DNA of 64,000 nucleotides, taken from Penelope pileata. Its lineage: Eukaryota; Chordata; Aves; Galliformes; Cracidae. The translations under genes and the position numbers were made by a program. The stretch lies in the NCBI GenBank assembly GCA_013396635.1, contig WBMW01004838.1, positions 552,942 through 616,941 on the forward strand, in the 5' to 3' direction. The notes below the pieces were generated by a model. The model worked only from the letters and a program-made list of their open reading frames with translations, had not been told where the DNA came from and did not search any database. Numbering within the stretch: the first letter of the stretch is position 1; each line of letters opens with the position of its first letter. Positions 1 through 10,110 of the stretch are shown piece after piece.

Positions 1-300
1 CGGCTCCGGGCTGTGCCCCACGGCTCTCCGGGCTCGCAGCCCTCCTCTCCGGCTCCCCCCTTCCCTCCCGAGCAGAGGAGGAGGCAGCACATCGGGTTCT
101 TCTTCAGAGCCACTTCATTCTCCACCGCACGGCGAAGGAGTGCGTTTGGAGGGCACGGCGGCAGGGACTGCAGCGTCTTTGTTACAAAACCAGATGCAAT
201 TTTCGCCATCCAAGAGAGTTGCTCCAGGCTGCCGGCAGCTGATGATCAATGGCACTACTGGCGAGCACCCTTCGAGCCGGCTGCTGTCTCTCCAAGGTAC
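1..300. promoter_or_regulatory. CpG-island-like segment cut by the window edge
   Basis: By hand count this segment holds about 21 CpG dinucleotides in 300 bases and is roughly 60% G+C. The observed/expected ratio is therefore about 0.8, far above the CpG-depleted sequence that follows. CpG islands usually mark promoters and first exons of vertebrate genes. The segment starts at base 1, so the island and any promoter probably continue to the left. CpG density drops right after a splice-donor-like site at 297, which fits an exon/intron boundary. Confidence 0.55.
194..296 (+). CDS. possible first coding exon (partial, unrecognised)
   Basis: An ATG at 194 opens a frame that runs without a stop to a good splice donor, CCAAG|GTACGG, whose intron GT is at 297-298. 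The exon part would encode 34 codons plus one base (intron phase 1), starting MQFSPSKRV and rich in Ser, Gly and Arg. I do not recognise the protein. The ATG context is weak (C at -3 and C at +4), so this could equally be 5' UTR or a non-coding first exon. The frame stays open upstream of the ATG for at least 54 bases, so a start further left cannot be excluded. If translation continued past the donor it would enter an antisense CR1 fragment, which supports the exon ending at 296. Assignment rests on CpG context, open frame and donor only. Confidence 0.3.
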
Positions 301-332
301 GGGTTCACCCTATGGCCCAATCCACCAGCAAG

Positions 333-528
333 AATCATCAGAGAATGGCTTAGGTTGGCAGGGACCTTAAAGAGCATCATCCAGTCCCAGCCACCTGCCA
401 TGGGCAGGGCTGCCACCCACCAGCTCAGGCTGCCCAGGACCCCATACAACCTGGCCTTGAGCACCTCCAGGGATGGAGTATCCAGAGCTCTGGGCAGCTG
501 TGCCAGTGCCTCACCACCCTCTGAGTGG
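333..528 (-). mobile_element. CR1 LINE fragment, 3' end, minus strand
   Basis: The segment reads as the reverse complement of a CR1 3' end. It begins with AATCATCAGAGAATGGCTT, a damaged form of the CR1 terminal octamers. It continues with GGTTGGCAGGGACC and with CCTGGCCTTGAGCACCTCC, then with the 'cagtgcctcaccaccctctgag' block cut short. The copy is 5'-truncated, as most CR1 insertions are, and encodes nothing. It would lie inside intron 1 of the candidate gene at the left edge. Confidence 0.85.
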
Positions 529-1025
529 AAAAGAAACGCTGGAGGTACTGTGGGTGGGAGAGAGACACGGCATCGTCAGTGGTGGGCTGTCAGCTGTTGG
601 GAAGATGGAGAAAACCTGCAGAAGGTCAGCAGGAAAACAGCCATGAGCTCACCTGGGGCTGGTCTCTAGGAGAAGAAATCCACCCACAGGTCCTGGGAGC
701 CCCAGGGGGTGAAACAGCATTGCTGCAGGAAACAGACAACAGGTCCTGCCCTTCTTCGCACAGCCCTTCTCGGGGAAAAAAGTATCCTCTGAAGTCAATA
801 CACATTTTGCCTAGGTAAGGATTTTGAATTCAGTTTTGCCTCTATCAGGGATGCTATCCAAACATCAGTGCTAGGTTTACACCAACAAAATAGGAAGTGC
901 TCACGTGTGCATCGTACTTCACACCTCTGGGGTTCTTGCCTACGATGCCGATTCATTAAGCACTGTGAAAAACTTTGCAAATCTCTCAAGCACTGAAGAT
1001 CAGATCCCTGTTCTGCAGGACTTTA

Positions 1026-1039
1026 TTTTTTTTTTTTTT
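1026..1039. repeat. T14 homopolymer
   Basis: Uninterrupted run of 14 T on the plus strand. No adjoining SINE or processed transcript was recognised, so it is treated as a simple repeat. Confidence 0.9.
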
Positions 1040-1218
1040 GCTGTGACACAGCAGACTCAGGAGTGGATGGGCACTGCATCCTTTAATACCACTTTAATAC
1101 CATCAATTGTTACAGCGCTTTGGGAACTGCTGAATATTCAGAATGATCCTCCCTAGGGCCAGGAATGCAACAAAACAAAAAAGAAATCCAGAGAATGAAA
1201 CATGCAGGGAGGGATGTT

Positions 1219-1270
1219 GGAAGGGGGAGGGGGAAAGAAGAAGGAGGAAAGAAAGAAGAGAAAAAGAAGA
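1219..1270 (+). repeat. 52-bp perfect homopurine tract
   Basis: Every base from 1219 to 1270 on the plus strand is A or G, with no pyrimidine interruption. The left part is G-rich (two G5 runs) and the right part is GAA/GAAA-rich. Homopurine-homopyrimidine tracts of this length can adopt triplex (H-DNA) structure under supercoiling. No function is implied by the sequence alone. Confidence 0.9.
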
Positions 1271-3570
1271 CCCCATCACTGACAGTGGTAGGAATTTTCT
1301 AAATTGGATTTTTCCCTCTTTCATTTACGTCTTTGCTGCAGATGCTGTCAGAAGGTTTTTCTTCAGGACCGGCTGGGTGCAAGCTCTGACCACCAAATGC
1401 ATCCCTTCAGGAGTCGAACTGTGCCCCCCCCTTGCCGTGTCTCTGGGTCAGAACTTGTCACCGTAAGAGTTTCTCAATTTAGGGACGTTTTATGGTAGAT
1501 AGATGGTTTGGCATTGATGCTCCTTTCTGCATTTTATTTTGGCTGGGCAGTGAAGGGAGCCCATTCTGTACTCCTGTGGGGCACTTCCAGCCCCCGGGCT
1601 GCCCTTTGCAGAGGAACGATTCCTGTAAGGCCACTGTCCCAATTTGTTCCCCATATTCCAGGAAAATCCTGAGTTATGCTGTCAGGGGGAAAATTCAGGA
1701 CATATTTTGTTCGTGTGGAACGCTGATCACATTAGTGTTGTGACACTTCATTTCAGGATCCAATAAGTCAGAAAATTGTCCTAAGCTTTGCTTTTTAGCG
1801 AGGCTTAATCGGCACCTTTGTCCTTTTTATTAGCCCTGTGATGCAGGACTCGGTTTTGTTCCGCTGCCAAGACATTTCATTTGATCTCCATCACCCTTGC
1901 TTCTGCTGTCTGTTACATGGGAGTAGCACCTGGAGATCTTTGGTGGGTGAAAAACGCTGTGTGAGGAGGTAGGCGTTGTTAATTAGAATGATCGTTTTAT
2001 CTTGTAGCTTTCGCCAGAAGAAAAATGCCTGGATCAGAAGGACAGCAACCAACCAACAGTAGGCAACGGGCACTTCCCTGTGACTCCACAGTTCTGCTGT
2101 GTGACAGAAAGCGTTCAGCCCTGGGAGCAGGAGCTGTGGTTCACGTCTCCCCTGGAAGAAGCCTCATTTTAAAGAGTATGGGTGTGCTACAACGCGTACC
2201 TGCCCAATGCAGACACTGCAAGAGTGCTGGGCTGTGGATTTCAGCCCGTGCCCTTGGCGAGGCTGTGGAGGACAAGACGCCATGCCTGTCCCTCCTGCAG
2301 ATCCTAGCCTGTTTCTGATGTATCACCCATGGCTGGCGAGCTCCCTGTTTCGCTATGCATCCAAAGTTTGTTTTGTTTCCTTCCCCTCCTTGTCTTCAGG
2401 TGTGCTCTCTCCACCTAAATCAGAGATCTGGCACATCAGCACTTAAAAGGCTTAGGAGAAGAGGAAAACATCAATATTGCACTGAACACACAAAGCTGCA
2501 CAGCTCCCCCTTCTCCATTTTAGTGCCAGCCGTGGCTACTTCGGGTTTTTCCATAAGCTGAGAGATTCCATCTCCCCTTTGAGCCCCACCTGTGTGAACA
2601 GCTTGTTTTCCTCTGCTCCTAGCACGACCAAGGAGCTGCGAGGTAGTCAGCTTGGGGTCACCAGTTGGGCAGTCCCGAGGTGGCTGGCTTTCTAGGAAAT
2701 GTCACAGCAGGAATAAATGAGCGCCAGCCCACGCAGTAGGCACCACCAGTCTTTCGCTTATGCTCTGATTCGTGTTTGTGTTGAACAAATTGCCATTAGC
2801 GGCCCTAATACAGACAGATGCAAAGAAAAGCGAGCTGGGCATTAGTCACGGAGCTGCTCGTAGAGACGATGGCCTGTTCCAGGCCAGCTCCATGGGCCAC
2901 AGCCAGCTCGCGACAACCCAGGACTCGCCCCACTCACATCAGCCCATGGCCTGAAGTTTCTGCTCTTGTCCTTTGTGCGAGCTACATCATGCAAATGGAG
3001 GTACCAGAGGGAAGTCAGACAGGTTTCTGCATGAGTACCAGTGTGAGAAGGAGCAGCAATTAGCTGGAAATTCACTGTGCCAGCCTGTCACTTCTGAGTC
3101 ACCCCCCGCTGCTCGGCAACTGGAAGCCTCGCGCTCCAGAAGAAGGGGAGAAGAACATTTTGCTTGTGCTCATATCAATTGAGTCGTCCTGTGAGCTGCT
3201 GAATTTGTGAAGTCATATCATCTCCTGTTGTGTTCAATGGTAAAGGCTGCCTCCTGTGTGAACTCTCTGATGTCTAGTAATACAGTTGTGTTTTGCAGTG
3301 AATGAACTCCCTGGGTCTTTCTCCTCTGCCTTCATCCACAGTGCTTGTAGGCACCTCAAACCTTTGAATCACAGGATCACTAAGGCTGGCAAAGACCTCT
3401 AAGATCATCTAGTCCAACCATCCACTTACCATCAATATTGCCCACTAAACCACATCCCTTAGCAATACATCTCCACGTTTCTCAAACACCTCCAGGGACG
3501 GAATCCACCACCTCCTCAGGCAGCCTGTGCCAGTGCCTGACCACTCTCTCAGAGAAGTTTTTCCCAATAT

Positions 3571-4113
3571 TCAATTCGAACCTCCCCTGTCGCAACTTGA
3601 GGCCATTCCCTCTTGTGTTGTTGCTGCTACCTGGAAGGAGAGGCCAACTCGCACCTCACTGCAGCGTCCTTTCAGGCAGCTGTAGAGAGCAGTAAGGTCT
3701 CCCCTGAGCCTCCTCTTCTCTAGACTGAACAATCCCAGCTCCCTCAGCCGCTCCTCATAAGTTGTGTGCTCCAGACCCCTCAACAATTTTGTTGCCCTTC
3801 TCTGGACACGTTCCAGGGCCTCAATGACTTTCTTGTAATGAGGGGCCTGAAACTTAACACAGTACTCAGGGTGCGGTCTCGCCAGAGCTGAGTACAGGGG
3901 GATGATCACCTCCCTGTTCCTGCTGGCCTCACTATTTCTGATACAGGCCAGGATGCCATTGGCCTTCTTGGCCACCTGGGCACACTGCCAGCTCACATTC
4001 AGCAGAGCATCAACCAACACACCCAGGTCCTTTTCCTCCGCATAGCTTTCCAGCCACTCTGTCCCAAGCCTGTAGCGTTGCAGGACCTGGCACTTGGTCT
4101 TGTTGAACCTCAT
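3571..4113 (-). pseudogene. CR1 ORF2 C-terminal fragment (180 codons, dead)
   Basis: This is the longest uninterrupted piece of the CR1 reverse transcriptase in the window, covering the thumb and C-terminal region. Visible family blocks in order are MRFNKTKCQVL, QRYRLGTEWLES, AEEKDLGVLVD, QCAQVAKKANGILACIRN, PLYSALARPHPEYC, ALERVQRRATKL, ERLRELGLFSLEKRRLRGDL and the start of the C-terminal tail. About nine residues are missing between CQVL and QRYRLG compared with the usual CR1 protein, indicating a small in-frame deletion. After GRCSEVRVGLSF the frame is shifted and the normal C-terminus is recovered only in another frame. It joins the palm fragment through an in-frame stop, so no functional product is expected. 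Confidence 0.92.
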
Positions 4114-4128
4114 TCCATTGGCCTCAGC

Positions 4129-4335
4129 TCAGCTATTCAGCCTGTCCAGATCCCTCTGCAGGGCCTTCCTACCCTCAGGTAGGTGAACACTTCCTCCCAA
4201 CTTGATGTAATATGCAAACTTACTGAGGGTGCACTCAATCCCCTCATCCAGATCACCTGTAAAGATATTAAACAGGCCCAGCCCCAATACTGACCCTGGG
4301 GAACACCGCTTGAGACTTCCATCCCCTGTCAAGAT
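4129..4335 (-). pseudogene. CR1 ORF2 reverse-transcriptase palm fragment (dead)
   Basis: The minus strand encodes a piece of the CR1 reverse transcriptase palm. The recognisable order is the PQG-containing motif in one frame, then a one-base frameshift near 4293, then GSVLG, LFNIF, DLDEGIECTLSKFA and LGGSV, ending in ALQRDLDRLNS. In CR1 the catalytic motif is F-A-D-D. Here both aspartate codons (4207-4212) have become Tyr, each by a single G-to-T change, giving FAYY, so the active site is lost. The reading frame ends at a TGA (4129-4131) where the family has Trp. Coding continues in the same frame beyond that stop in the next entry. The frameshift, two catalytic losses and nonsense change show a long-dead copy evolving neutrally. 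Confidence 0.88.
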
Positions 4336-4337
4336 CG

Positions 4338-7300
4338 ATCAAAATCCACTCACAGGCTTAAAAATTATTTGGGAGGGACTGACTGGCACTTGCTCAGACA
4401 GTGTGATCTCTTAAGTTTCCTTTCTTTGGGAAACTAGGCTACCAACCTAGCAACACAGAAAAAAATTACCATCCTGTTAGCAAGGAGGACCTGAACACTG
4501 GGAGGAAAGAGGGAAGGTGGGAGAGAAAAGTGGAGTTGTTTTGAAAGGATACATCACTGTCTTATGGATTTAGAGTTCTGCTACGCTCAAAGGACCATCC
4601 CCAAAGAGAAAATGTTCTCTAGGAGATGGCAAGATATCACGTGAAAACTAGTAGGGGAGAGAAATCATCTCACCACCAGGCATCCCAAATGGATGTTCAT
4701 ATAGTGACAACTGTCCCCAGGTGGTACCCGTTTCTGACCTGAGGAAGATGCAGCACAACCAGTGTGCACCTCATGTATCTGCAGTGTCTGAAGTGAGGTG
4801 GGTTCTATCCCAAAAAATGGTACTCTCACAACTCCCAAAATTTTCTATGGTGCTGCTGCAGGGTTTACTACTCCATTTTCATGCTTGTATTTTAGAAAAG
4901 CTGCTGTGTGTGTCTTAATTGCTGCAGATGTGTGCATGGTTTTACTGGGCATTTATAAACACTTATCCTCTGTTCACTTAAAACTTTCCTGTCCTTGCAT
5001 CTTTCTCAATAAAATCCTTTAAGAGAGCTTTAACCATTCTAGTACTTCTTCTTTGCAAGTTAAAGAGCTGCCATCTCATCTATATTTGATACCACATCAT
5101 GTCTGAGGCTGTTAAAAATTATTTTAGTATATTTAATTTCAGTAATTGCAATGTCATTAATTGTAATTTTGCACCTGATGCGAGTACTGACACTTCAGCT
5201 TTTGAGCACTGCTGTATTCTTTCCAGATTTAGGTGTTCCTTACTCTTTAATCTTCCCCACCTGCAGTAGATTGTAATGTAATTAGGAAATAATAGTCCAG
5301 ACCTTCCCACCAACCGTTGTGTGCTGAGTGTGCTGGTTCTCCCACCCCATCCACTTGATACCTTCTAGACTGATGACTCCACATTTAAACAAACAGACAG
5401 AGAGTAAGTAAATAGTAGTTGCTCTAACAAATGATGAGTATTACCCAGTTATAGATGTGTACGAGGCTTAACAGCCTATTAGCATCCAACACTTGTACCT
5501 ACAGGAGCATAATCCAGCCAGTGTCAGTGTTGTCATCACAGACCACTGAAAGGCACCATGAGCAGGCTTTAATGAAGGGAAAATTGTTGGATGTTGTTGT
5601 TGATGTGACTATGAGCCCGCGCTGCACTGGAGCAGACATGCAGAAGAGGACATTCACCTGAGGACCCCAACCACATGTCTTCCCGGTCTACTACTGGAAA
5701 ACTTTTCCCTTTAACCTTGAACTCAGTGTATTCCATCAACTAGAAAACCAGTGAATAAAGCACGTGCTTTCTTCCTGTCAGCCTTCCTCAACTTTCTTTG
5801 TGTTAAAGAACAAAGCGAAAAATCATCTGGGCCATGGAATTCCTGCTCTGTCCCAGCAGATTTTGAGGTCAGTGATGCCTCTTCTCAGAGATACTCAAAC
5901 CCATCAGCCTCTGAGTTACAGTCCACACAGAAACCTGTTTTGGTTCAATTTAATTAACAGCAAATCCTCTGTGGACAGCACATCTATATGAATATTACCA
6001 TATGTTAATATTATTACCATTTGTTATTTCACTTTAGGAGTGGCTTTTATTATTTTAGCCTGAAAACTGTTCCCAGCTGTCTTAAACAAAACAAACATAA
6101 ATTTAATTTGATCTAAAGGGAACGGCTACCTCCTAGACAACTGCTGTGCTCCCCTCTGCCAACAGCAGTGCATGGTGTAGCAAAGTTCCCTGTCCTGTGA
6201 CAAAGCCATGGTTGCATCCAGGCTGGGGTGTCCAAGTGGAATAAGCACTGACTTCCTCAGTCTAGTTGTTTCAGCTCTTCTGCAAAAACAAGCCTTCTGG
6301 CTGAGTGACCAAGTCCAACGCTTGGTACAAGTGTACTTACACTATGGAGCAGGTCATAACCGAGCTGGGTGCCCAGGCAGTGTGAGATACTGTGACAGTG
6401 GGCAAGTATTACACAAAACACTGCTGGTGTAGCTTTGCATAAACCCTGTGTTCCAGGTGCTTTGGAGAAAAGACCAAGAGGTCTGAAGAGATGCTGTCTT
6501 GGAAGACAAAACTAAGACAAGAGAAGAGCACTTTTCACTGAAATGCCTGCAGAACTCAACCTCAACAGCAAAGTGAGCAACACAGAAGAGGACTTACAGC
6601 CCATAAAACAAAGGAGTCTGAACAAAAATATTTACCTTCTTACAACAACAGTCTCATTTTCCAGACAGCATCCCTGCACCAGGCTTCCATGCAGCCATCA
6701 GAAATGTGGCTCATCCCATGGGTGATTCTATGCCTCCTCAGTCCCTCTCACTGCTCCACTTTCTTGAAGGCCAGAGGTATCTTCCTGCTAAGCCTAGCCT
6801 CAATTTCCAACTTTAGGTATCACTATGAACAGGTTGGCTGAACATCTCTCAGGGTGACATGGGCTAGTCACGGATATTGTGACCTCTTGTGGAGCTTTCC
6901 AACCCTCTTTCATGCATTTCTAGATTTCCAGTGTGATAAAGAAGCTGCACATGGCTTATGGCAGCATATGGGATAGTAGTGATACCCATCCCAGTCTGAC
7001 CTGTGCCAGGACTGACTGGGAGACATCACTCTGCTAATGAGCATTGAGAGCTTCCCTGTGTTTACTCAATGTTAGCAAATACTCCAATCCCTCATGTGCC
7101 AAGGGAGCTAGCAGAAAAAGGCTGCTATGGCATTGTGTTGTTCACCAGCCATACAAACACAGCCTCCTCCAGGCTGGCAATGGGCTCCTACTACCTTCTT
7201 GCCTGGTGACATCCAAATACCATTTACAAGGACAGAGAAACATCCACAATCCACGTGGACAGTGGTTGGTCTCTCTTGGCTCCTGGCTTGGGAAGAAGAA

Positions 7301-9839
7301 AAGTCCTCTAAGTTGGATCCAACATGCCCTTGCCAGCCACCATTGCTCCCCTCCTTCTGCAGCTCACCTTTCCCCAGCAGCTTTACAGACCTCACCAACT
7401 GTTAGCCGTGCTCTGCTGTGACCTCCAAATGTCATAGGCAATGCTAGGGGCAGTGACTCCTGGCCACACATAGACTCCCAGTGGGCAGATAAAAACCCAG
7501 TGAAGCTTTAATATTTTAACTCCTGACGTTCAAACTTTCTTATCTTGGGTTACTTATAGAAGCTGCTTCAGAAGCCCAAGGTGTATGAGGAAACACAGTC
7601 AAGAGGAATATGCTTACCTTGACTATCCCCATCCAGTGTACAGGAAAGCTGCCTGGTGACAAGCAGAGATTTGCCATAATTTTCTGTGTCAACAGCTCTT
7701 GGCTTGTGGACTCAGCTCCTTGCTTGGCGGAGCTGGGGTCAGAACTGGCCTGCACACACTCTGTGCTTGACACTCAGAAAAGAAAGTACGTGGGCCTGTG
7801 GAGCCCTCAGATGGAGCTTTAAGTATGTGTTTAAAGGTCAGTTGCATTGGCAACTCATTTTACCTGCGCTCTAACATGCTCCTAAAATGAGCTTAGTCTC
7901 GGGATGCACCTGCTAAGGAGCATAGTGAAAATAAAATGCTTTATGATCATAAAAGTAGAGCTCCAAGTCATGTTACATCTTTGTACAAGTATAACTGGTA
8001 GACAAATTCAGAGCAAAAGAATACAATGACTGCAGCTGGGAATACTGAGTTGAGTTCTAGAAAAGATCGTGTGGAAGCTGCCTGAGGAATATACAGAACA
8101 TATATTCCATGTATTTTTCTTTCAGGTCAATGAAACTCCAAATACAAAATGCAACCATCGGGAAGTTTCCCTGGGTTTGTGGCACTGATGGAAATTCTCT
8201 GAGTCCCTCCAGGCTTGATTTTCAAAGGTACACAATCCTCTCGGTTCCCAGTGTTACCAGCTGGAGCTGAAGTTGCTGATTGCAAGCTGGGCTATAGACT
8301 TCTAGACACAAGTGAAATATATTATTCTTAGCCTGTTGTGCAGATATGGGTCAGCTGCAGCTTTTAGTCTCATCCTAACTGCCTCAGGGTTGGAGTGATG
8401 AGGAGGTTATTTCTGAAAGAAAAAGAATATATAATGATCCTGTAGAGGAGAAAACTGTGAAAACAGTCTTAGGCCACTTGGGATGGTTTTCATGCTGTAT
8501 CCCACCACCTTTACTCGTCCTACCTGAAATGCAGGCTTGATGGTGCATACTTGAAGCTGGTGTTTCTTCACAGATTATTACCTTAGCCAGACTCCCTTAG
8601 GTAATGCTTTCTCCTTTGTGTTACCAGGCAAATTCTGACACAGCTCCCAAGCAGGTGAAGGGCCTTGTTCTGAATCTGCCCTGCAAACAGCTGATGGGAC
8701 AAGCCTACAGACTGTGGGGCCCCAAACAAGCTTCAGTTGCAGGGCTGCAAATTATTCCTCAAGAAGTTTATCCTTCTGTTCTCCCCTGCATTTGTACCTC
8801 CCCATACATCCCAAATCTGTAGCACCAGCCTGTCTCTGCAGTGCCACCCCATGCCCCATCCTGGGTGTTGAGGTCTCCAGGGCAGGCTCAGTGCAGGTGT
8901 GAGATGCAGTGGAGCATCATGTGAGCTGCAGCACAGGAACGGCTCTCACGCCACTTCCTCTGGTCAGCTGCAAGATAGATCCAGAACAAGACCCAGGGAT
9001 AGCCTAAAAGCATGAACAGTTCCCGCAGCCACTTGAACTGTGGTGGAAGTAGGGTGTTTCTCCACTCCTCCGTATAAATTAGAGACCAGAGAACACATTC
9101 CCTCACACCTTTCCTTAATAGAGCAGTTGCAATTTTTTTAAAGGCTAAGAGTGATAGGCTAAGAGCATGAAAATACAGAATAAAACCAAATTCTGAGTCT
9201 TCCAGTTCTTTTTTGTCCAGGAGTATCATGCTCAAGGACATCTGGGGAATGCCTGTTGCCCTCAGATGCATGAGGTGGGCAAGCACGAGTCAAAAGAAGT
9301 GAACTGCTTTGCTGGTCAAGTGTGAGGCTATGAAATGGTAGATCCTCCCACATGGCTTGTCAAGTATCACTGTAGAGCAGTGACAATTGCAAAAGGAGTG
9401 CAGCACCACTCAATAAAATTTGCCACAGTTGAAGACAGGAAGAGAGCATTTGCAACCTGCTAAATGTTCCTTTGTAGTTTTGCTGCCTAACAACACCTTG
9501 GTTGAGCAGCAATACTGTTACCAGTCACAGGCTCTTATGGACAAGCCTTGTCTAGCTCTGGGCTTTCATTTGCAGCTGGAACATTTTGTCAAATACCTTT
9601 TAATTTGCTTGACTGCTCACCAGGCAAACACCCCAGCCTTTATTCCCAGCCAGCCTCTAGCAAAGCAGGTGGCTCCACTAATATTAATGGTGTAAAGTAA
9701 TGGCTGCTTACCCATTGCAAACTGTAGTACAGATTTTAACATGTGCAGCGTTGATTGAGATCATCCATAGGAGCTTGCCCAAAGTGTTCTCCCACTGTCG
9801 GCAAGAGCAGCTGGAGCCTTTCGGGAGAGGTTTCAGCAA
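4338..9839. other. unique non-coding sequence, nothing recognised
   Basis: No transposable element, RNA gene or coding exon was recognised in these 5.5 kb. The sequence is moderately AT-rich with a short purine-rich patch near 4500-4540. The longest frames (about 130 codons at 8888-9286 on the minus strand and 125 at 7044-7421 on the plus strand) have no domain, repeat or signal that I can name. Frames on both strands overlap, as expected by chance. Confidence 0.6.
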
Positions 9840-10110
9840 GTGGGGCTGATTTGCCTACGTCACGTCTCTGTGTTGAGATGTTTCCAATAATCTATTCCTG
9901 ATTAACACCCCGTGTGGATGGTGTTATTACAAAATCAGAGTGCATTGTTCCTGCTTAACTCGACCCTTGAGCTGCTCTTAAGAAACAGCAATGGCACTTT
10001 ATATTTGCGCCTTACCTTAATCAGTGATAACTTTCAAGTGCAGGCAAGTCCTGGGATACATGATTCATTATCTTAGAGAAGTGAGAGCGATGTAATGAGC
10101 AAGCTGAGCA
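9840..10110. other. candidate regulatory or conserved-looking block (low support)
   Basis: This block contains a CRE-like CCTACGTCACG near 9853, several TAAT/ATTA cores and no repeat similarity. Its composition resembles vertebrate conserved non-coding elements, but without an alignment that is only an impression. Confidence 0.15.

Larger units (their letters stand above)
529..3365. other. unique non-coding sequence with minor simple repeats
   Basis: No gene or transposable element was recognised in this interval. It contains a donor-like site at 814/815 (GCCTAG|GTAAGG), a T14 run at 1026-1039, a perfect 11-bp tandem duplication at 1081-1102, a C8 run near 1424 and the homopurine tract listed separately. 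Open frames are all under about 110 codons and match no family I know. Confidence 0.6.
3366..4337 (-). mobile_element. CR1 LINE copy, 5'-truncated, minus strand
   Basis: This is the best-preserved CR1 copy in the window. On the plus strand it starts with the reverse of a CR1 tail (GAATCACAGGATCACTAAGG, then 'agatcatctagtccaacca'). It passes through the 3' UTR and then through the reverse-transcriptase coding region to about 4337, where homology stops. The element is therefore about 970 bp, a 5'-truncated insertion with its 3' end at the left. No clear target-site duplication was seen. The coding part carries several lesions, described in the two pseudogene entries, so the copy cannot move by itself. 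Confidence 0.93.

Noticed and set aside
13..669. 218-codon plus-strand open frame, the longest in the window
   Set aside because: It starts at a GTG rather than an ATG, crosses a splice donor and then reads through an antisense CR1 3' end, so most of its length is repeat-derived and not a gene.
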